A DNA stretch of 64,000 bases, from contig NZ_JAERRH010000002.1 of assembly GCF_016741855.1 (NCBI RefSeq), forward strand, positions 124,001-188,000. Reading direction: 5' to 3'. How positions within the stretch are numbered: position 1 is the first letter of the stretch; each line of letters opens with the position of its first letter. Origin of the DNA: Streptomyces musisoli. Its GTDB lineage: Bacteria > Actinomycetota > Actinomycetes > Streptomycetales > Streptomycetaceae. Shown one piece after another: positions 40,801 to 54,522 of the stretch. The notes beneath the pieces were generated by a model, which was not told the origin of the DNA, made no database searches, and worked only from the letters and a program-made list of their open reading frames with translations. Both the position numbers and the translations under genes were made by a program.

Positions 40801-43800
40801 GCCCGGCGGCGAGGGCGGCGTCGAAGAGATCCAGGCCCTCCTCGTCGGTGAGTGGCACCAGACCGGTGCGGCCGAGCCGGCGCAGATCCACCTCGCCCAG
40901 CCCGCCGAGCATGCTGCCGGAGTCCTCCCAGGGGCCCCAGGCCAGCGACACCGCGGGCAGCCCCGCCGCCCGGCGGTGCGCGGCCAGCGCGTCCAGCAGG
41001 ACGTTGGCCGCGGCGTAGTTGGCCTGCCCCGGGCCGCCGAGCACACCCGCGGTCGAGGAGAACAGCACGAACGCGGCGAGATCGGCGTCCCGGGTGAGTT
41101 CGTCCAGGAGCAGCGCCGCGTCCGCCTTGGGCCGCAGCACGGTGTCCAGCCGCTCGGGGGTGAGCGATCCGAGGACCCCGTCGTCCAGGACGCCGGCCGT
41201 GTGCACCACCGCGGTCAGCGGACGGTCCGCGGGCACCGCGGCCAGTAGCTCCCGCAGCGCGTCCCGGTCGGCGACGTCGCAGGCCGCGACCGTCACCGTG
41301 GCGCCCTGCGCGGTGAGTTCGGCCACCAGATCGTCCGCCCCGGGCGCCGCGGCGCCCCGGCGGCTGACCAGCAGCAGGTTCCGCACCCCGTGCCGGTCCA
41401 CCAGCCGGCGGGCCACCCCCGCGCCGAGCGCGCCGGTGCCGCCGGTGATCAGTACCGTGCCCGCCGGGTCCAGGCCGGACGGCACGGTCAGCACGACCTT
41501 GCCGATGTGGCGGGCCTGGCTGATGAACCGGAGGGCCTCGGCCGCGTGCCGCACGTCCCAGGAGGTGACCGGCGGCAGCCGCAGCGCACCCCGGGCGAAC
41601 AGCTCCAGCACCGTGCCGAGCATCTCCCGGGTGTGGTCCCCTCCCGCGTCCACCAGGTCGAACGCCCGGTAGGTGACGCCCTGGTGCGCCTCGGCGACCG
41701 CCTGGGCGTCCCGCACGTCCGTCTTGCCCATCTCCAGGAACCGGCCGCCCGGCCCCAGCAGCCCCAGCGACGCGTCCACGAACTCCCCGGCCAGCGAGTT
41801 CAGTACGACGTCCACGCCGCGCCCGCCGCTGGTCCGCCGGAACTTCTCCGCGAAGTCCAGCGACCGGGAGGAGGCGATGTGGTCGTCGTCCAGGCCCATC
41901 GAGCGGAGCGTGTCCCACTTCGGCGGGCTGGCCGTGGCGTACACCTCGGCGCCCAGGTGCCGGGCCAGCTGCACGGCGGCCATGCCGACGCCGCCGGTGC
42001 CGGCGTGCACCAGCACCGACTCGCCGGGCCGCAGGTCCGCCAGGCGGACCAGCGCGTAGTACGCGGTCAGGAAGACCGCCGGGACGGACGCCGCCTCGGC
42101 GAAGGACCAGCCGTCCGGGATCCTGGCCAGCAGCCGGTGGTCGGTCACGGCCATCGGGCCGATCCCGCCGAAGATCATGCCGAACACCCGGTCACCGGGC
42201 GCCAACGCGTCGACCCCGGGGCCCGCTTCGAGCACCACACCGGCGCCCTCCACACCGAGCGGCCCGGCCTCTCCCGGGTACATGCCGAGGGCGTTCAGCG
42301 CGTCGCGGAAGTTCAGCCCGGCCGCCCGCACGCCCACCCGGACCTGGCCGGGGCCGAGCGGCGCGGCGGCGTCGGGGTGGTCGAGCAGGGCCAGATTCTC
42401 CAGCGTGCCGCCGCCCTCGACGCCCAGCCGCCAGGCCGGCGACGCCGGCACGGCCAGCGCCCGCTCCGGGCGCAGCCGGGTCAGCCGCGGCACCCGCAAC
42501 TCGCCGTCCCGAACCGCCAGTTGCGGCTCGTCGGAGGCGAGCGCCGCCGGCAGCAGGTCCAGCGCGTCCGCATGGCCGTCCAGGTCGACCAGGGTGAACC
42601 GGCCGGGGTGCTCCGACTGGGCCGTGCGCAGCAGCCCCCACACGGCGCTGTGCGCCAGGTCCGCCACGTCCTCGCCGCCCGCGGCGACGGCGCGCCGGGT
42701 CAGCACCACCAGCCGGACCCCGGCGAACCGCTCGTCGGCGACCCAGCCCTGGACCAGCTCCAGCGCCCGGTGCGCGGCCTCCCGCACGGCGTCACCGCGC
42801 CCCGCTGCCGCACCGGTGCCCGGATCCGCCGCGACCGGCTCGGTGCGGCAGGAGACCAGCACCGCCGCGGGGGCCGTACGGCCGCTGTCCAGGGCCGCGG
42901 CCAGGGCGTCCAGGTCGGGGTGGAGTGCGGTGGAGCCACCGGTGAGATACGGCACCAGGTCGCCGGTGCCGGGGCCCACGGCCACCAGGTCCGGGGCCGC
43001 ACCGAGCCGCGGTGCGGCGGCGAGGGGCTCCCAGTCCACCTGGAAGAGCCGGTCCCGGGTGGCGGAGCCGGCCGCCTCGGTCCGCTCGCGTGCGGCGGGG
43101 CGCAGGACCAGCGCGTCGGCCGCCAGCACGGCCCGGCCGGACTCGTCGGCGGCCAGCACCGACACCGCGTCCTCCCCGGCCGGCGCCAGCCGCACCCGCA
43201 GCGACGGCGCGCCGACGGCGTACCGGGTCACCCCGCGCCAGGAGAAGGGCAGCCGGGCCTGGTCCCACTCGGGCAGCACCACGTTCAGGGCCACTCCGTG
43301 CAGGGCCGCGTCCAGCAGCGCGGGATGCACGCCGTACTCCTCGGGCCGGGTGCCGTCCGGCAGCCCGGTCTCCACGAACAGCTCGGTACCGCGCCGCCAG
43401 GCGGCCCGCAGCCCCTGGAACACCGGACCGTAGTCCAGCCCGGTCTCCGCCATCAGCGGGTAGAGCCCGCCGACGTCCACCGGTTCGGCGCCGCGCGGCG
43501 GCCAGACGGCCAGCTCCTCGTCGTCGGCGCCGCCGGGCACCTCTGCCCGGGCCAGCACACCGGTGGCGTGCAGGGTCCACGGCTCGTCGTCCGCCGCCTG
43601 GCCCGGCCGGGAGTGCAGGCTCAGCGAGCGCTGCCCGGACTCGCCCGTGGCGCCCACGCGCACCTGGAACGTGACCGCCTCCCGCTCGGGGAGCACCAGC
43701 GGGGTGTGGAAGGTCAGTTCCTCCACGACGTCCAGGCCGACCCGTTCCCCGGCGTGCAGGGCAAGTTCGAGGAAGCCCGTGCCGGGCAGCAGCGCTTGGC

Positions 43801-46687
43801 CGAACACCTGGTGCTCCGCGATCCAGCCGTGCGCGCCCGTGGACAGCCGCCCGGTGAAGAGCAGTTCGTCGTCGTCCGCCAGGGACACCACCGCGCCGAG
43901 CAGCGGATGGTCGGCCATGCCGAGACCGGCCGAACCCACCGCCGCCGACGGGGCGGTCGTCAGCCAGTAGCGGCTGCGCTGGAAGGGGTAGACGGGCAGC
44001 TCGACGGCCGGCGCTGCGGCTGCGCCGTAGAACACCCGCCAGTCCACGGCGACGCCCCGGGTGTGCAGTCGGGCGAGCGCGGTCGTCACGGCGAGTTCCT
44101 CGGCCTGCTTCGCACGCAGGGCCGGGACCAGATCGGCGTCCGCCGCCGTGAGGCTGTCGCGGCCCATCGCGCACAGCGTCCCGTCGGGGCCCAGCTCCAG
44201 GAAGGTGCGCACACCCGCGGTCTCCATGGCGCGGACCGCGTCCGCGAACCGCACCGTCCCCCGGGCGTGCCGCACCCAGTACTCGGGCGTCCGCAGCTCC
44301 TCCGCGGTGATCTCCCGGCCGGTCAGCGCCGATACGACGGGGATGTCCGGGGAGCCGAACGCGAGCCCGGCGACCACCTGGCGGAACTCCGGCAGCATCG
44401 GGTCGATGAGCGGGGAGTGGAAGGCGTGACTGACCGTCAGCCGCTTGGTCTTGCGCCCCTGCGCGGCGAAGTGCGCGGCGATCTCCAGAACGGCGTCCTG
44501 CTCGCCGGCCACCACCACGGAGGCCGGCCCGTTCACCGCGGCCAGGTCGACCCGTGCCGACCGCTCGGCCACCAGCGGCAGCACCTCCTCCTCGGCCGCC
44601 TGTACGGCGACCATGGCGCCGCCCTCCGGCAGCTCCTGCATCAGCCGGCCGCGCGCCGCCACCAGGGCCGCCGCGTCCGCCAGCGACAGCACCCCGGCCA
44701 CGTGCGCGGCGCTCACCTCGCCGATGGAGTGCCCGGTCACGTACTCCGGACGGACCCCGTGGTGCGCGACGAGCCGGAACAGCGCGACCTCCAGCGCGAA
44801 CAGCGCCGGCTGGGTGTACTCGGTCCGGTCCAGCAGTCCCTCGGTGCCGTCGGCGCCGAACACCACGTCGCGGAGCGGCCGCCGCAGATGCCGGTCCAGC
44901 TCCGCGCAGACCTCGTCGAACGCCTCGGCGAACACCGGTGAGGCGTCGTACAGCTCGCGGCCCATGCCCACGCGCTGACTGCCCTGGCCGGTGAAGAGGA
45001 AGCCGAGCTTGCCGCGCACCGCCTGGCCGAGCGTCACCCGCGGATCGGGGCGGTCCTCGGCCAGCGCCGCAAGGCCCCGGGCGAGTTCCTCGCCGCTCTC
45101 CGCGACCACGGCGGCCCGGTGCGCGAACGCCGTCCGGGTGGTCGCCAGCGCATGGCCGACCGCCACCGGGTCCGGCGCGTCCCCGGCCTCCAGCCGGGCC
45201 AGCAGGGCGCGCGCCTGGTCCCGTACGGCCTCCGGGCCGCGCGCCGACAGCAGCCAGGGCACCGCCCGCGGCGGGGTGCCGGCACCGGCGTCCGCGACCT
45301 GTTGCTCGGGTGCCTGCTCCAGCACCACATGGGCGTTGGTGCCGCTGATGCCGAACGACGACACCCCGGCGCGGCGCGGCCGGCCGGTCTCGGGCCACGG
45401 AGTGGCCTCGGTCAGCAGCTCCACCCGCCCCGCCGACCAGTCCACGTGTGGCGTCGGCTCGTCCACGTGCAGCGTCGCCGGCAGCACGCCGTGCTGCATC
45501 GCCAGCACCATCTTGATGACACCGGCGACCCCGGCCGCCGCCTGGGTGTGCCCGATGTTGGACTTCACCGAGCCCAGCCACAGCGGGTCGGTGCGGTCCT
45601 GGCCGTAGGTGGCCAGCAGCGCCTGCGCCTCGATCGGGTCGCCCAGGGTGGTGGCGGTGCCGTGTGCCTCCACCGCGTCGACGTCCCCGGGGGCCAGCCG
45701 GGCGTCGGCCAGCGCCTGCCGGATCACCCGCGCCTGCGCGGGGCCGTTGGGCGCGGCCAGCCCGTTGCTCGCCCCGTCCTGGTTGGTGGCAGTGCCCCGC
45801 ACCACGGCCAGCACCCGGTGCCCGAGCCGCCGGGCGTCGGACAGCCGCTCCAGCGCCAGCACGCCGACGCCCTCGGCGAGGCCGGTGCCGTCCGCCGCCG
45901 CGGCGAAGGACCGGCACCGCCCGTCCGCGGACAGCCCCCGCTGCCGGCTGAAGCCCTGCAACTGGTGCGGCGTGGTCATCACGGTGATGCCGCCGGCCAG
46001 CGCCAGCGAGCACTCGTCCCGGCGCAGCGCCTGGCACGCGGCGTGGATCGCCACCAGCGAGGCCGAGCAGGCGGTGTCGACGGTGACCGCGGGGCCCTCC
46101 AGGCCGAGCGTGTACGCGATCCGGCCGGAGAGGACGCTCGCCGCACCAGAGGTCAGGAAATACCCCTCGTACTCGCCGAGTTCGGCCGGGGGAACGCGGG
46201 CGTAGTCCTGGAATGCGGTGCCCATGTACACACCGGTGCGGCTGCCGTGCAGTGTCGTCGGATCGATTCCGGCCCGCTCCAGCGTCTCCCACGAGGTCTC
46301 CAGGAGCAGCCGCTGCTGTGGGTCCATCGCGACCGCCTCGCGCGGCGATATACCGAAGAACTCCGCGTCGAATTCCGCGATATCGGTGAGGAATCCGCCG
46401 TGGCGCGTGTACACCGTGCCCGGGCGGTCCGCGTCCGGGTCGTACAGCGCCTCCAGGTCCCAGCCCCGGTCCGTGGGAAACCCGCAGACCGCGTCACCGC
46501 CCGCGGCGACGAGCTGCCAGAACTCCTCCGGAGTCCGGATGCCACCGGGCAGCCGGCAGCCCATGCCGACGACGGCGATCGGTTCCTGCGCGGCGGCGAG
46601 CAGCTCCTTGTTCTCCTGCCGCAGCCGCTCCGTCTCCTTCATTGACGCGCGCAGGGCATCGACGATTTTGTCCGGCGACGTGGCCAT
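34862..46687 (-). CDS. Type I PKS, extension modules 2 (KS-AT-DH-ER-KR-ACP) and 3 (KS-AT-DH-KR-ACP)
   Basis: 3941 residues from ATG 46687 (GAGGGA upstream). Module 2: docking helix ([13 protein letters not shown]), KS (34-460, Cys207 in DTACSAS), AT (Ser654, GHSIGE and HAFH, malonyl), DH (~958, [11 protein letters not shown]), ER (~1423-1730, [18 protein letters not shown] and [14 protein letters not shown]), KR (~1740-1920, AGVLDDG), ACP (~2015-2095). Module 3: KS (~2125-2545), AT (GHSQGE and YASH, methylmalonyl), DH (~3015-3290), KR (~3505-3715, AGVLDDG), ACP (~3780-3870), docking tail ([11 protein letters not shown]). The module 3 DH motif reads [11 protein letters not shown], with Asp where the HxxxGxxxxP glycine is expected. 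Together they set the saturated C10-C11 unit and the C8-methyl, C8=C9 olefin. Confidence 0.95.
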   Translation of the reverse strand: MATSPDKIVDALRASMKETERLRQENKELLAAAQEPIAVVGMGCRLPGGIRTPEEFWQLVAAGGDAVCGFPTDRGWDLEALYDPDADRPGTVYTRHGGFLTDIAEFDAEFFGISPREAVAMDPQQRLLLETSWETLERAGIDPTTLHGSRTGVYMGTAFQDYARVPPAELGEYEGYFLTSGAASVLSGRIAYTLGLEGPAVTVDTACSASLVAIHAACQALRRDECSLALAGGITVMTTPHQLQGFSRQRGLSADGRCRSFAAAADGTGLAEGVGVLALERLSDARRLGHRVLAVVRGTATNQDGASNGLAAPNGPAQARVIRQALADARLAPGDVDAVEAHGTATTLGDPIEAQALLATYGQDRTDPLWLGSVKSNIGHTQAAAGVAGVIKMVLAMQHGVLPATLHVDEPTPHVDWSAGRVELLTEATPWPETGRPRRAGVSSFGISGTNAHVVLEQAPEQQVADAGAGTPPRAVPWLLSARGPEAVRDQARALLARLEAGDAPDPVAVGHALATTRTAFAHRAAVVAESGEELARGLAALAEDRPDPRVTLGQAVRGKLGFLFTGQGSQRVGMGRELYDASPVFAEAFDEVCAELDRHLRRPLRDVVFGADGTEGLLDRTEYTQPALFALEVALFRLVAHHGVRPEYVTGHSIGEVSAAHVAGVLSLADAAALVAARGRLMQELPEGGAMVAVQAAEEEVLPLVAERSARVDLAAVNGPASVVVAGEQDAVLEIAAHFAAQGRKTKRLTVSHAFHSPLIDPMLPEFRQVVAGLAFGSPDIPVVSALTGREITAEELRTPEYWVRHARGTVRFADAVRAMETAGVRTFLELGPDGTLCAMGRDSLTAADADLVPALRAKQAEELAVTTALARLHTRGVAVDWRVFYGAAAAPAVELPVYPFQRSRYWLTTAPSAAVGSAGLGMADHPLLGAVVSLADDDELLFTGRLSTGAHGWIAEHQVFGQALLPGTGFLELALHAGERVGLDVVEELTFHTPLVLPEREAVTFQVRVGATGESGQRSLSLHSRPGQAADDEPWTLHATGVLARAEVPGGADDEELAVWPPRGAEPVDVGGLYPLMAETGLDYGPVFQGLRAAWRRGTELFVETGLPDGTRPEEYGVHPALLDAALHGVALNVVLPEWDQARLPFSWRGVTRYAVGAPSLRVRLAPAGEDAVSVLAADESGRAVLAADALVLRPAARERTEAAGSATRDRLFQVDWEPLAAAPRLGAAPDLVAVGPGTGDLVPYLTGGSTALHPDLDALAAALDSGRTAPAAVLVSCRTEPVAADPGTGAAAGRGDAVREAAHRALELVQGWVADERFAGVRLVVLTRRAVAAGGEDVADLAHSAVWGLLRTAQSEHPGRFTLVDLDGHADALDLLPAALASDEPQLAVRDGELRVPRLTRLRPERALAVPASPAWRLGVEGGGTLENLALLDHPDAAAPLGPGQVRVGVRAAGLNFRDALNALGMYPGEAGPLGVEGAGVVLEAGPGVDALAPGDRVFGMIFGGIGPMAVTDHRLLARIPDGWSFAEAASVPAVFLTAYYALVRLADLRPGESVLVHAGTGGVGMAAVQLARHLGAEVYATASPPKWDTLRSMGLDDDHIASSRSLDFAEKFRRTSGGRGVDVVLNSLAGEFVDASLGLLGPGGRFLEMGKTDVRDAQAVAEAHQGVTYRAFDLVDAGGDHTREMLGTVLELFARGALRLPPVTSWDVRHAAEALRFISQARHIGKVVLTVPSGLDPAGTVLITGGTGALGAGVARRLVDRHGVRNLLLVSRRGAAAPGADDLVAELTAQGATVTVAACDVADRDALRELLAAVPADRPLTAVVHTAGVLDDGVLGSLTPERLDTVLRPKADAALLLDELTRDADLAAFVLFSSTAGVLGGPGQANYAAANVLLDALAAHRRAAGLPAVSLAWGPWEDSGSMLGGLGEVDLRRLGRTGLVPLTDEEGLDLFDAALAAGRPAVVPAKVDGELLRRAVDELPLLLRGLTRTPVRRAAREAARPAATAALRNRLAGVSEAEGEQLLLDLVRQHAATVLGHTDGATVAADRTFKELGFDSLTAVELRNRLSGAAGTQLSATLVFDHPTPVVLARHLRAELLGAAPGGEPVPAAAPAPAADDDPVVIVSMSCRYPGGIATPEDLWRLVTDETDVVLPFPADRGWDVDGIYDPDGTRPGTTYVRVGGFLDDAARFDAQLFGIGPREALAMDPQQRLLLETSWEVLERAGVDPLSLKGHQVGVFIGAAAQGYPSDPRQAPEDLGGYLLTGSTSSVMSGRIAYAFGVEGPAVTVDTACSSSLVALHLAVQALQRGECSLAVAGGAAVMAAPDIFLEFSRQRGLAPDGRCKAFAAAADGTGWGEGVGALLLERLSDARRHGHPVLAVVRGSAINSDGASNGLTAPNGPSQQRVIRQALAYAGLAAGDVDAVEAHGTGTRLGDPIEAQALAATYGREREPERPLWLGSVKSNIGHTQAAAGVAGVIKMVAALRHGVLPRTLHVDRPTPEVDWAASGLSLLTEATPWPETGRPRRAAVSSFGISGTNAHVIIEQAPEAAEEPAAGGPEQAAPAALAAVPWVLSGKTGTALRAQARRLLSRLTDTAATDLAGIGHALATTRATLDERAVVVGAGPAELRAGLAALAEGRDADGVVRDTARERGRTVLVFSGQGSQWPGMAARLLDESAVFAERIRECEAALAPYVDWSLTEVLRGAEGAPSPDRVDVVQPALFSVMVSLARLWQHFGVRPQAVMGHSQGEIAAACVAGALTLDDAARAVALRSKALTAMSGKGGMVSVALGEEAVSRLVEQWAGKVSVASVNGASSTVVSGDLDALEELVARCTADGVRTRVLPVDYASHSPQVDQVREELLRELAPISPRPAEIPFYSTVTGTELDTTALDAEYWYRNLRQTVHLERVTRLLLEQGHDVFVETSPHPVLTMAIQQTMDAAHVAHGVTVGSLRREDGGLGRFLASAAELHTRGVPVDWAAAFPGGRAGAAALPTYPFEGERYWLERTVAAADVTSAGLGRTRHPLLGALVALPGPAGTVLTGRLSLTAQPWLADHAVRDTVLFPGTGLVELALRAGAETGCATVEELTLLEPLVVDEEGAVQLRVLTGEADGTGRCSVEVHSRPEDAPADTPWQKHAVGVLAGGGPAVPDRLPAWPPTDAEPVALEDGYAVLAAAGLEYGPAFQGLRALWRRGDEVFAEVRLPDEAEAGRYGVHPALFDAALHGIVLGGLVAGTGEPRLPYAWQGVTLHATGAAALRVRLAPAGEDTVSLTAFDTAGAPVLSVGSLRARPVPSGALANSRRAGLRSLFRLTGERLAPGRAPIGGWAVLGPDDLQLGAVLERAGERLDGYADLAALATAVAAGTPAPEVVLVPCLCDPREDAGPAAEVHGTVHRALALTQEWLADERFAGSRLVFATRHAMSLDDEPAHDLRHAPLWGLLRAAQSEHPGRFVLLDTDEDAASLRALPQALGGDEPQLVVRRGVAQAPRLARVSPAAEAADGPAPFAPEGTVLITGGTSGLGALVARHLVARHGVTQLLLTSRGGPDAPGAAELAAELTEQGARVTVAACDVADRDALAAVLAGVPAAHPLTAVVHAAGVLDDGVLTALTPEWVSGVLRPKVDGALHLHELTRDADLSAFVLFSSAAGVLGTAGQSGYTAANAFLDGLARTRRAAGLPGTSLAWGMWEERSGLTGALSEADLRRMARSGVGLLPTDEGLALFDAALRAQDAVLVPLKPAPAADADAVPAVLRTVLRAGRRAGGPGAADGAGRPFAAQVAELPAQERESAVLRLVREQAATVLGLASAEAVPETRGFLELGFDSLTAVELRTRLSAATGLRLPATLVFDQATPVNTARYLRDQLFPESRELTAEELEEKRFREALASIPLARFRQAGLLADLLRLAEGVEAADPAAPGEEAAGIDDMDVADLVRTAFGGDTA

Positions 46688-46737
46688 GGTCCCTCACTGA
46701 TCGGTTGCCTTGGAACGAAGTTCTTCGCGGTGCGTTG

Positions 46738-49700
46738 CTACTCTTCGCCGAGCATGAGCCGCACCAGATCGTCGGCGTCCATCTCGTTTATCCGCTGCTC
46801 TGCTGCCATCAGTTCCTGCGCGCGTTCCCGCGCCCTCTCGTCTTCCGGTTCCGTTTCCGGCCGGGGCGTTTCCGTACCGTCCGCGAGCGCGGTTTCCAGC
46901 AGGAAATCGACCAGTTTCGCGAGCGAGGGCCGGTCGAAGATCACCGTGACCGGCAGCCGCAGACCGGTGTCCTCCTGGAGCCGGTTGCGCAGCTCCACCG
47001 CGATCACCGAGTCGACGCCCAGCTCCTTGAACGGTGAGCGGTCGCCGATCGCGTCCGGGTCGGCGTACCCGAGGACCGTCGCCACCTGGGCGCGGACCAC
47101 CCGGGCGGCCTCCTCCCGGCGCCGCCCCGGATCCAGCTCCGCGAGCCGCCGCGCCCAGGTCCCGGACTCGCCGCCGGCCCCTTCCTGATCCGCCGACTCC
47201 GACTCCCTTACCGTCTCCCGGGCTTCGGGCACCTCGTCGAAGAACCGGCTCGGGCTCTTGGCGGTGAACGCCGCGTGGAACGTCGTCCAGTCCACGTCGG
47301 CGACGACCGGCGCGGCCACGTCGTCGTCCAGGCACCGCGCCAGCGCCCCGATCGCCCGCTCCGGGTCCAGCAGCCGTATGCCGCGCCGGACGATGGCCGC
47401 GTCCATGCCGTCGCGGGCCATCATCCCGTCGCCGGCCCAGGGGCCCCAGATCACCGAGGTGGCGGGCAGCCCCTGCGCCCTGCGGTACTCCGCGAGGGCG
47501 TCCTGGTAGGCGTTGGCCGCCGCGTAGCCGCCGTTGCCCGCGCTGCCCCACATCCCGGAGACGGACGAGAACAGCACGAACGCGTCCAGGTCCCGGGTGA
47601 GTTCGTGCAGATGCAGCGCGCCCTCGGCCTTCGCCCGGGCCACCTCCGCGAAGCGCTGCGGGGTGAGCGCGTCCAGCGGGACGTTCTCGATCAGACCGGC
47701 CGTGTGGACGACCGCCCGCACCGGGTGGCCTTCCGCTTCCAGCCCGGCCAGCAGCCCGGCCAGCGCCGCCCGGTCGGCGACGTCGCAGGCGCGGACGGTG
47801 ACCCGGGCGCCGAGCGCGGTCAGTTCCCGGGTCAGCGCGTCGGCCCCGGGTGCCGCGGGCCCGCTGCGGCTGACCAGCACCAGATGCCCGGCGCCCTGCC
47901 CGGCCAGCCAGCGCGCGGCGTGCGCGCCGAGCGCGCCGGTGCCGCCCGTGACGAGCGTGGTGCCCCGCGGTGTCCACGACGGCCCGGTACGGCCGTCCCG
48001 CCGCGGCGCGCGGACCAGCCGGCGCACGAACACCCCGGCGTCGCGCACCGCGACCTGGTTCTCGCCCTCGCCCACGCCGGCCAGCACCGCGGGCAGCAGC
48101 CCGAGCACCGCGCCGTCCGGCTCGTCCGGCAGATCCACCAGCCCGCCCCAGCGCTCCGGCCACTCCACGGCGGCGACCCGGCCGAGGCCCCAGACCGCGG
48201 CCTGCGCCGGAGCGGTCACCCGGTCACCGGCACCCACTGCCACGGCGCCCTGCGTGACACACCACAGCCGTGCGTCCGTCCTGGCGTCGGCGAGCGCCTG
48301 GACCAGCGTCAGGGCCTCGCTCCCGGACTCCGCGGGACGGTCCGGCGAGCCCGGCGCCGGCAGCCACAGCACCCCGGCCGACGGAGCCCAGGCCCGCAGC
48401 CGTTCCGCCAGCTCGACCCGCCCGAGACCCGCGGGCACCGCCAGCACGGTGGCCTCGGCGCCGCCGCGGGCGAGGGCGTCCAGCAGGGCCGGCACCGGCC
48501 GCCGGTCCGGCGCATCCGCCGCGGCCTCCGGTACGACCACCAGCCACCGGCCGGACAGCGTGCCCAGCGGCGCCCGCGGCAGCGGCTGCCAGGAGACCCG
48601 GTACCGCCAGGAGTCCACCAGCTCCCGTTCGTCCTGGCGCCGGCGCCAGTCGGCCAGGGCCGGCAGCAGCGCCCGCAGGGTAGCCACCTCCGTGATGCCC
48701 GCCTCGGCGGCCAGCGCCTCCGCGTCCCCGCGCTCCACCACTTCCCAGAACCGGCGGTCCACCGCGCTCTCCGGCGCCGGGGCGGTCTTCGGCCCAGGCG
48801 CCGTCAGCCAGTACCGCTCGTGCTGGAAGGCGTAGGTGGGCAGCTCCGTCCGGGTCGCGCCGGAACCGGCGAACACCACCCGCCAGTCCACCGGCGCGCC
48901 CAGCGTGTACGCCTGCGCCAGCGAGGTCAGGAACCTCCGCGGCCCGCCCTCCCCGCGGCGCAGTGAGCCGACGACCGCACCGGACCCGCCGAGCGCGTCG
49001 ATCGCCTCCTGGGCGCCCACGCTCAGTACGGGATGCGGGCTGATCTCGAACAGCAGGGTGTGGCCCCGCTTGAGGACCGTGCCCATGGCCTGCTCGAACT
49101 GCACCGGCTCCCGCAGGTTGCGGTACCAGTACCCGGCGTCCAGCTCGCGGGTGTCCAGCAGTTCCCCGGTCACCGTCGAGTAGAACGGCACCTCGCCCGC
49201 ACGCGGCTCGATCCCGTCGAGCGCCTCCAGCAGGCGTTCCCGGATGGCCTCGACCTGGGCCGAGTGCGCCGCGTAGCTCACCGGGATCCGCTTGGCCCGG
49301 ACATCCCGGGCGGTGCACACGGCGACCAGCTCTTCCAGCGCCGCGGGCTCACCCGAGACCACCACCGAGGAGGGCCCGTTGACCACGGCGAGGTCGAGGC
49401 GCTCGTCCCAGCAGGGCAGGGCGCGCACCCCCTCCGCCGACAGCGCCACCGACACCATCCCGCCGAGGCCGGAGATCGCGGTCAGTGCCTGGCTGCGCAG
49501 GGCCACGATCCGGGCCGCGTCCGGCAGCGAGAGTCCGCCCGCGACACAGGCCGCCGCGATCTCGCCCTGGCTGTGCCCGACCACCGCGGTCGGCCGCACC
49601 CCGTACGACTCCCAAAGCCGCGCCAGCGACACCATCACCGCGAACAGCACCGGCTGCACGACGTCGACCCGGTCCAGACCCGGCGCGCCCGGCACCGCGC

Positions 49701-52700
49701 GCAGCACGTCCAGCAGCGACCAGTCGGTGACGGCGTCGAGCGCCGCCGCGCACTCGTGCATCCGCTCCCGGAACACCGAGGAGGAGTCCAGCAGTTCCAC
49801 CGCCATGCCCGCCCACTGCGCACCCTGGCCCGGGAAGACGAACACCCGCTCCGCGTCGCCGGCGGCACGGCCCTGGACGACCGCCTCCGCCGGGGCGTTG
49901 CGCGCCAGCGTGTCCAGGGCGGCCTCCAGCGCGGGCCGGTCGTCGCCGATCAGCACGGCGCGGTGCGCGAAGGCGGCCCGGGTGGTGGCCAGGGAGAGGC
50001 CCACGTCGGCGGCGCCGGGTGCGGCCTGCCCGTCGAGATGGGCGCGCAGGGCGGCCGCCTGTGCGCGCAGCGCCTGCGGGGTCTTCGCGGACAGCGGCCA
50101 CAGGACCGGTCCGGCGGGGGCGTCCACGGCCTCGAAGGGCGCCCCGGGGTCCGACAGCGCCTCGGCGGCCTCGGGCTCCTCGGGTGCCTCCTCCAGGATG
50201 GCGTGGACGTTCGTGCCGCTGATCCCGAATGAGGAGACGCCCGCCCGGCGCGCCCGGCTGCCGCGCGGCCAGGGCACACCGTCCGTGAGCAGCGCCACCG
50301 CGCCCGCGGACCAGTCGACATGCGGGGTCGGCGCTTCGATGTGCAGGCTGGCCGGCAGCCGCCCGTGGCGCAGCGCCATCACCATCTTGATCACCCCGGC
50401 GATGCCCGCGGCCGCCTGGGTGTGCCCGATGTTGGACTTCACCGAGCCCAGCCACAGCGGCTGGTCACCGGCGCGGTCCCGGCCGTACGTGGCCACGAGC
50501 GCCTGTGCCTCGATCGGGTCGCCGAGCCGGGTGCCCGTACCGTGCGCCTCGACCACGTCGACGTCCCGCGGGGTCAGCCGGGCGTTCGCCAGCGCCTGCC
50601 GGATCACCCGCTCCTGCGACGGCCCGTTCGGAGCGGTCAGGCCGTTGCTGGCGCCGTCCTGGTTGACCGCCGAGCCGCGCAGCAGCGCGAGCACCCGGTG
50701 CCCGTGGCGCCGGGCGTCTGACAGCCGCTCCAGCACCACCATGCCGGCGCCCTCGCTCCAGCCGGTACCGTCGGCCGCGGCGGCGAACGGCTTGCAGCGG
50801 CCGTCCGGCGCCAGCCCGTGCTGCTGGGCGAACTCCACGAACATGCCCGGCGTCGCCAGCACCGTCACCCCACCGGCCAGCGCCATGGTGCACTCGCCCT
50901 GTTGCAGGGCGCGGCTCGCCATGTGCAGCGCGGTCAGGGAGGAGGAGCAGGCGGTGTCCACGGTGACCGCGGGACCCTCCAGGCCGAGACTGTAGGCCAC
51001 CCGCCCGGAGATGACGCTGGCCGTGTTGCCGGTCAGCACATAACCCTGCCCGCCCTCGGCCGGCTCGCCCAGCCGGGGGCCGTAGTCCTGTGCGGTCGCG
51101 CCCGCGAACACCCCGACCCGGGTGCCGCGCAGCGCGGTGGGGTCGACCCCCGCCCGCTCCAGCGCCTCCCACGCCGTCTCCAGCACCAGCCGCTGCTGCG
51201 GGTCCATGGCGAGCGCTTCCCGCGGGCTGATGCCGAAGAAGCCCGCGTCGAACGCGGCCGCGTCGTAGAGGAACCCGCCCTCCTGGGCGTAGCGGATGTC
51301 CGGGTTCTCCGGGTCGTGCAGTTCGGTGCGGGGCCAGCCGCGGTCGGTGGGGAAGCCGGAGATCGCGTCCTTGCCGGCGGCGACGAGCTGCCACAGGTCC
51401 TCGGGCGAGCGCACCCCGCCGGGGAACCGGCAGCCCATGCCGACGATCGCGATGGGTTCGCCGTCGGCGGCCGCCGCCTGCGGGGTGTCGTCCGCCGGCT
51501 GCTCGCCCGTCGACCGGGCGCGCAGGAAGCGCACCAGCTCGTCCGGTGTCGGGTAGTTGTAGATGAGGGTGGGGGGCAGGTCGGTCAGACCGGTCGCCTC
51601 GACCACCCGGTCCCGGAACTCGACCGCCGTCAGCGAGTCGAATCCCAGCTCCTTGAAGGTCCGTCCGGTGTCCACGGTGTCGGCCGAGAAGTGGCCGAGC
51701 ACCGTCGCCACACTCGCCCGTACCAGCTCCGGCAGGTCCGCCGCCGGATCCGCGCCCGCCGGTTCCCGCGGGGTCCGCCCGGGCGCGGGCAGGGCCTGGG
51801 CCGGTTCCCTCGGCGCCCGGTCCGGCGCGGGCGGGGCCTCGGCCGGGACCGGCCCGGGGCCGCCCGCCGCGTCGAACCAGTAGGACGCGCGCTGGAAGGC
51901 GTACGTGGGCAGGTCGACCCGCTCCTCGGCCCAGCCGGTGAGCGGCGCCCAGTCCACCGGCGCCCCGCGGACGAACGCCTCGGCGAGCGCCGCGACGACG
52001 GTGTGCTCCTCGGGCCGGCCGTCCCGCAGCAGGGGGACGACCGAGGCGCCCGGCAGCCCGTCCTCGGTGGCCAGGCCTTCCCGGGTCATCGCGGTCAGCC
52101 CGCCGGGCCCCAGCTCCAGACAGCAGGTGACACCCTCGGCGCGCAGCAGGCGGACCCCGTCGAGGTAGCGCACGCAGGCCCGAATGTGCCGGGCCCAGTA
52201 GTCGGGTGAGCCCAGTTCGGCGGCGGTGGCGATCCGGCCGGTGACGTCGGAGACCACCGGGATCCGCGGCGCGGAGTAGTCCAGCCCCGCGGCCACCTCG
52301 CGGAACTCGTCCAGCACGCCGTCCATGTGCGGCGAGTGGAAGGCATGGCTCACCCGCAGCCGCTTGGTCCTGCGGCCGTCGGCCGCGAACCGGGCGGCGA
52401 CGGCCGCGGCGGCGTCCCGGTCGCCGGAGACGACCGTGGTCCGGGGGCCGTTGAGGGCGGCGATCGACACCAGATGCTCGTCGTCGGGCAGCGCGGCCCG
52501 TACCTCCCGCTCGTCGGCCTCGATCGCGATCATCGCGCCGCCCTCGGTGGCCTGCTGCATCAGCCGACCGCGCGCCGCGACCAGGGTGCAGGCGTCGGCG
52601 AGGGAGAACACCCCGGCGACATGCGCGGCGGCCAGCTCGCCGATGGAGTGGCCGAGGAGGACGTCGGGGCGCAGCCCGCACCGCTCCACCAGCCGGAACA

Positions 52701-54522
52701 GCGCGACCTCCACCGCGAACAGCGCGGCCTGGGTGAAGCGGGTCTCGTCGAGCAGCTCCGCCTCGGGCGTGCCCGGGTCGGCGAAGAGCAACTCCTTCAA
52801 GGGACGCGGCAGATGGGGATCCAGCTCCGCGCACACCTCGTCCAGGGCGGCGGCGAACGCCGGGACCGTGGCGCACAGCCGGCGTCCCATGCCGGGCCGC
52901 TGGCTGCCCTGTCCGCTGAACAGGAACGCCGTACGGCCAGCGCCCCGGGCCGTGCCGCGCACCACGTTCGGCGCGGAGACACCGCGGGCGAGCGCCGCCA
53001 GACCGCCCAGCAGGTCACCGGTGCCGTCGCCCAGCACGACGGCGCGTTCCTCGAACGCGGTGCGCCGGGCGGCAAGGGAGAACCCGACGCCCGCCGGGCT
53101 CAGTTCCGGGCGGCCGGCGACATGCGCGTGCAGCCGCTCCGCCTGGGCGCGCACCGCGGCGGCCGAGCGCCCGGAGACCACCCACGGCAGCGGCGAGAAC
53201 GCCCCCGGTGTCCGCGCGGGAGCCGCCTCGCCCACCGGCACGTCCTCGGAGAGCACCACATGGCAGTTGGTGCCGCCCATGCCGAACGAGCTGACGCCTG
53301 CCCGCAGCGGCGCGTCCTCGCGCGGCCAGCCGGTCAGCTCCGTCTGCACCCGCAGCCGCAACTCCTCGAAGGGGATCCGCGGGTTCGGGGTACGGAAGTT
53401 GAGGCTCGGGGGCAGCTCCCGGTGGCTGATGCCGAGGGCCGTCTTGATGAGCCCGGCGACACCGGCCGCGGCCTCCAGGTGCCCGATGTTGGTCTTCACC
53501 GAGCCCACCAGCAGCGGTGCGTCCGGCTCCCGCCCGGGGCCGAACACCGCGCCCAGCGCGGCCGACTCCAGCGGGTCGCCCTTCTTCGTCCCGGTGCCGT
53601 GCAGCTCGACGTAGCTCACCTCGGCCGGGTCGACACCCGCCCGCTCGTACGCCGCGCGCAGCACCTCCTCCTGCGCCCGGGCGTTGGGCACGGTGAGCCC
53701 CTCGCTCGCCCCGTCGTTGTTCATCGCCGTGCCGTCGATCACGCAGTAGATCCGGTCGCGGTCGGCGAGCGCGCGGGAGAGCGGCTTGAGGACGACCAGA
53801 CCGGCGCCCTCACCCCGCACATAGCCGTTGGCGCGCGCGTCGAAGGTGAAGCAGCGGCCGTCCGAGGACAGCCCGCCGAACGTCTCGGAGTGCCGGGTGC
53901 TCTCCGGCGCGAGGTTGAGGTTCACCCCGCCCGCGAGCGCCAGGGCCGCCTCGCCCCGCCGCAGACTCTCGCAGGCCAGGTGCACCGCGACCAGTGAGGA
54001 CGACTGCCCGGTGTCGAGCGCCATGCTCGGACCGCGCAGATCCAGGGTGTACGACACCCGGTTGGCGATGATGCTGCGGTGCAGGCCGGTCATGCTGTGC
54101 CGGCCGGCCGCGTCCGTGCCGCCGCGCCGCACCGCGGTGGCGTAGTCGTCCCACATGACGCCCACGAAGACACCGGTGCTGCTGCCGCTCAGCTCCGCCG
54201 GGACGACACCGGCGTCCTCCAGCGCCTCCCAGCTCAGTTCCAGCATCAGCCGCTGCTGCGGATCCATGGCCGCGGCTTCCCGGGGCGATATGCCGAAGAA
54301 TTCTGGGTCGAACTGGTCGACCTGGTCGAGAAATCCACCCGCGGCGGCATCGAGCCCACGCCCGGCCGGGGCCTGCGATACGGCGTCGGTGCCCTCGCGC
54401 AGCAGCGTCCAGAAGGCCTCGGGGTTCGGCGCGCCAGGGAATCGGCAGGACAGTCCGACAATGGCGACGGGTTCGCCGGTCACGCTGGTGCGGTCAGCTG
54501 CGAATGGCCGGGCGGTGCGCAT
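46738..54522 (-). CDS. Type I PKS, KSQ loading module and extension module 1
   Basis: About 2594 residues from ATG 54522, chosen because GGGAG lies just upstream and homology begins 17 residues later. Loading: KS-like domain (17-440) with Gln173 in place of the catalytic Cys (DTGQSSSLV), AT (530-857; GHSIGE, HAFH; malonyl) and ACP (Ser963). KSQ domains decarboxylate the loaded extender, so the starter should be acetyl. Module 1: KS (1021-1445, Cys1192), AT (1560-1877; GHSQGE with YAAH, a variant of the methylmalonyl YASH), KR (2187-2360) and ACP (2464-2540, [10 protein letters not shown]). The KR has no LDD and carries [17 protein letters not shown]-type. The tail [11 protein letters not shown] is a docking segment. 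It sets C13 oxygen, C12 methyl and the C14 methyl terminus. Confidence 0.95.
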   Translation of the reverse strand: MRTARPFAADRTSVTGEPVAIVGLSCRFPGAPNPEAFWTLLREGTDAVSQAPAGRGLDAAAGGFLDQVDQFDPEFFGISPREAAAMDPQQRLMLELSWEALEDAGVVPAELSGSSTGVFVGVMWDDYATAVRRGGTDAAGRHSMTGLHRSIIANRVSYTLDLRGPSMALDTGQSSSLVAVHLACESLRRGEAALALAGGVNLNLAPESTRHSETFGGLSSDGRCFTFDARANGYVRGEGAGLVVLKPLSRALADRDRIYCVIDGTAMNNDGASEGLTVPNARAQEEVLRAAYERAGVDPAEVSYVELHGTGTKKGDPLESAALGAVFGPGREPDAPLLVGSVKTNIGHLEAAAGVAGLIKTALGISHRELPPSLNFRTPNPRIPFEELRLRVQTELTGWPREDAPLRAGVSSFGMGGTNCHVVLSEDVPVGEAAPARTPGAFSPLPWVVSGRSAAAVRAQAERLHAHVAGRPELSPAGVGFSLAARRTAFEERAVVLGDGTGDLLGGLAALARGVSAPNVVRGTARGAGRTAFLFSGQGSQRPGMGRRLCATVPAFAAALDEVCAELDPHLPRPLKELLFADPGTPEAELLDETRFTQAALFAVEVALFRLVERCGLRPDVLLGHSIGELAAAHVAGVFSLADACTLVAARGRLMQQATEGGAMIAIEADEREVRAALPDDEHLVSIAALNGPRTTVVSGDRDAAAAVAARFAADGRRTKRLRVSHAFHSPHMDGVLDEFREVAAGLDYSAPRIPVVSDVTGRIATAAELGSPDYWARHIRACVRYLDGVRLLRAEGVTCCLELGPGGLTAMTREGLATEDGLPGASVVPLLRDGRPEEHTVVAALAEAFVRGAPVDWAPLTGWAEERVDLPTYAFQRASYWFDAAGGPGPVPAEAPPAPDRAPREPAQALPAPGRTPREPAGADPAADLPELVRASVATVLGHFSADTVDTGRTFKELGFDSLTAVEFRDRVVEATGLTDLPPTLIYNYPTPDELVRFLRARSTGEQPADDTPQAAAADGEPIAIVGMGCRFPGGVRSPEDLWQLVAAGKDAISGFPTDRGWPRTELHDPENPDIRYAQEGGFLYDAAAFDAGFFGISPREALAMDPQQRLVLETAWEALERAGVDPTALRGTRVGVFAGATAQDYGPRLGEPAEGGQGYVLTGNTASVISGRVAYSLGLEGPAVTVDTACSSSLTALHMASRALQQGECTMALAGGVTVLATPGMFVEFAQQHGLAPDGRCKPFAAAADGTGWSEGAGMVVLERLSDARRHGHRVLALLRGSAVNQDGASNGLTAPNGPSQERVIRQALANARLTPRDVDVVEAHGTGTRLGDPIEAQALVATYGRDRAGDQPLWLGSVKSNIGHTQAAAGIAGVIKMVMALRHGRLPASLHIEAPTPHVDWSAGAVALLTDGVPWPRGSRARRAGVSSFGISGTNVHAILEEAPEEPEAAEALSDPGAPFEAVDAPAGPVLWPLSAKTPQALRAQAAALRAHLDGQAAPGAADVGLSLATTRAAFAHRAVLIGDDRPALEAALDTLARNAPAEAVVQGRAAGDAERVFVFPGQGAQWAGMAVELLDSSSVFRERMHECAAALDAVTDWSLLDVLRAVPGAPGLDRVDVVQPVLFAVMVSLARLWESYGVRPTAVVGHSQGEIAAACVAGGLSLPDAARIVALRSQALTAISGLGGMVSVALSAEGVRALPCWDERLDLAVVNGPSSVVVSGEPAALEELVAVCTARDVRAKRIPVSYAAHSAQVEAIRERLLEALDGIEPRAGEVPFYSTVTGELLDTRELDAGYWYRNLREPVQFEQAMGTVLKRGHTLLFEISPHPVLSVGAQEAIDALGGSGAVVGSLRRGEGGPRRFLTSLAQAYTLGAPVDWRVVFAGSGATRTELPTYAFQHERYWLTAPGPKTAPAPESAVDRRFWEVVERGDAEALAAEAGITEVATLRALLPALADWRRRQDERELVDSWRYRVSWQPLPRAPLGTLSGRWLVVVPEAAADAPDRRPVPALLDALARGGAEATVLAVPAGLGRVELAERLRAWAPSAGVLWLPAPGSPDRPAESGSEALTLVQALADARTDARLWCVTQGAVAVGAGDRVTAPAQAAVWGLGRVAAVEWPERWGGLVDLPDEPDGAVLGLLPAVLAGVGEGENQVAVRDAGVFVRRLVRAPRRDGRTGPSWTPRGTTLVTGGTGALGAHAARWLAGQGAGHLVLVSRSGPAAPGADALTRELTALGARVTVRACDVADRAALAGLLAGLEAEGHPVRAVVHTAGLIENVPLDALTPQRFAEVARAKAEGALHLHELTRDLDAFVLFSSVSGMWGSAGNGGYAAANAYQDALAEYRRAQGLPATSVIWGPWAGDGMMARDGMDAAIVRRGIRLLDPERAIGALARCLDDDVAAPVVADVDWTTFHAAFTAKSPSRFFDEVPEARETVRESESADQEGAGGESGTWARRLAELDPGRRREEAARVVRAQVATVLGYADPDAIGDRSPFKELGVDSVIAVELRNRLQEDTGLRLPVTVIFDRPSLAKLVDFLLETALADGTETPRPETEPEDERARERAQELMAAEQRINEMDADDLVRLMLGEE

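Noticed and set aside
18123..54154. Very long plus-strand open frames opposite the PKS genes (one over 1500 codons)
   Set aside because: They mirror the high-GC codon structure of the minus-strand PKS genes, are Arg/Pro/Gly/His-rich and show no domain motifs or ribosome binding sites.
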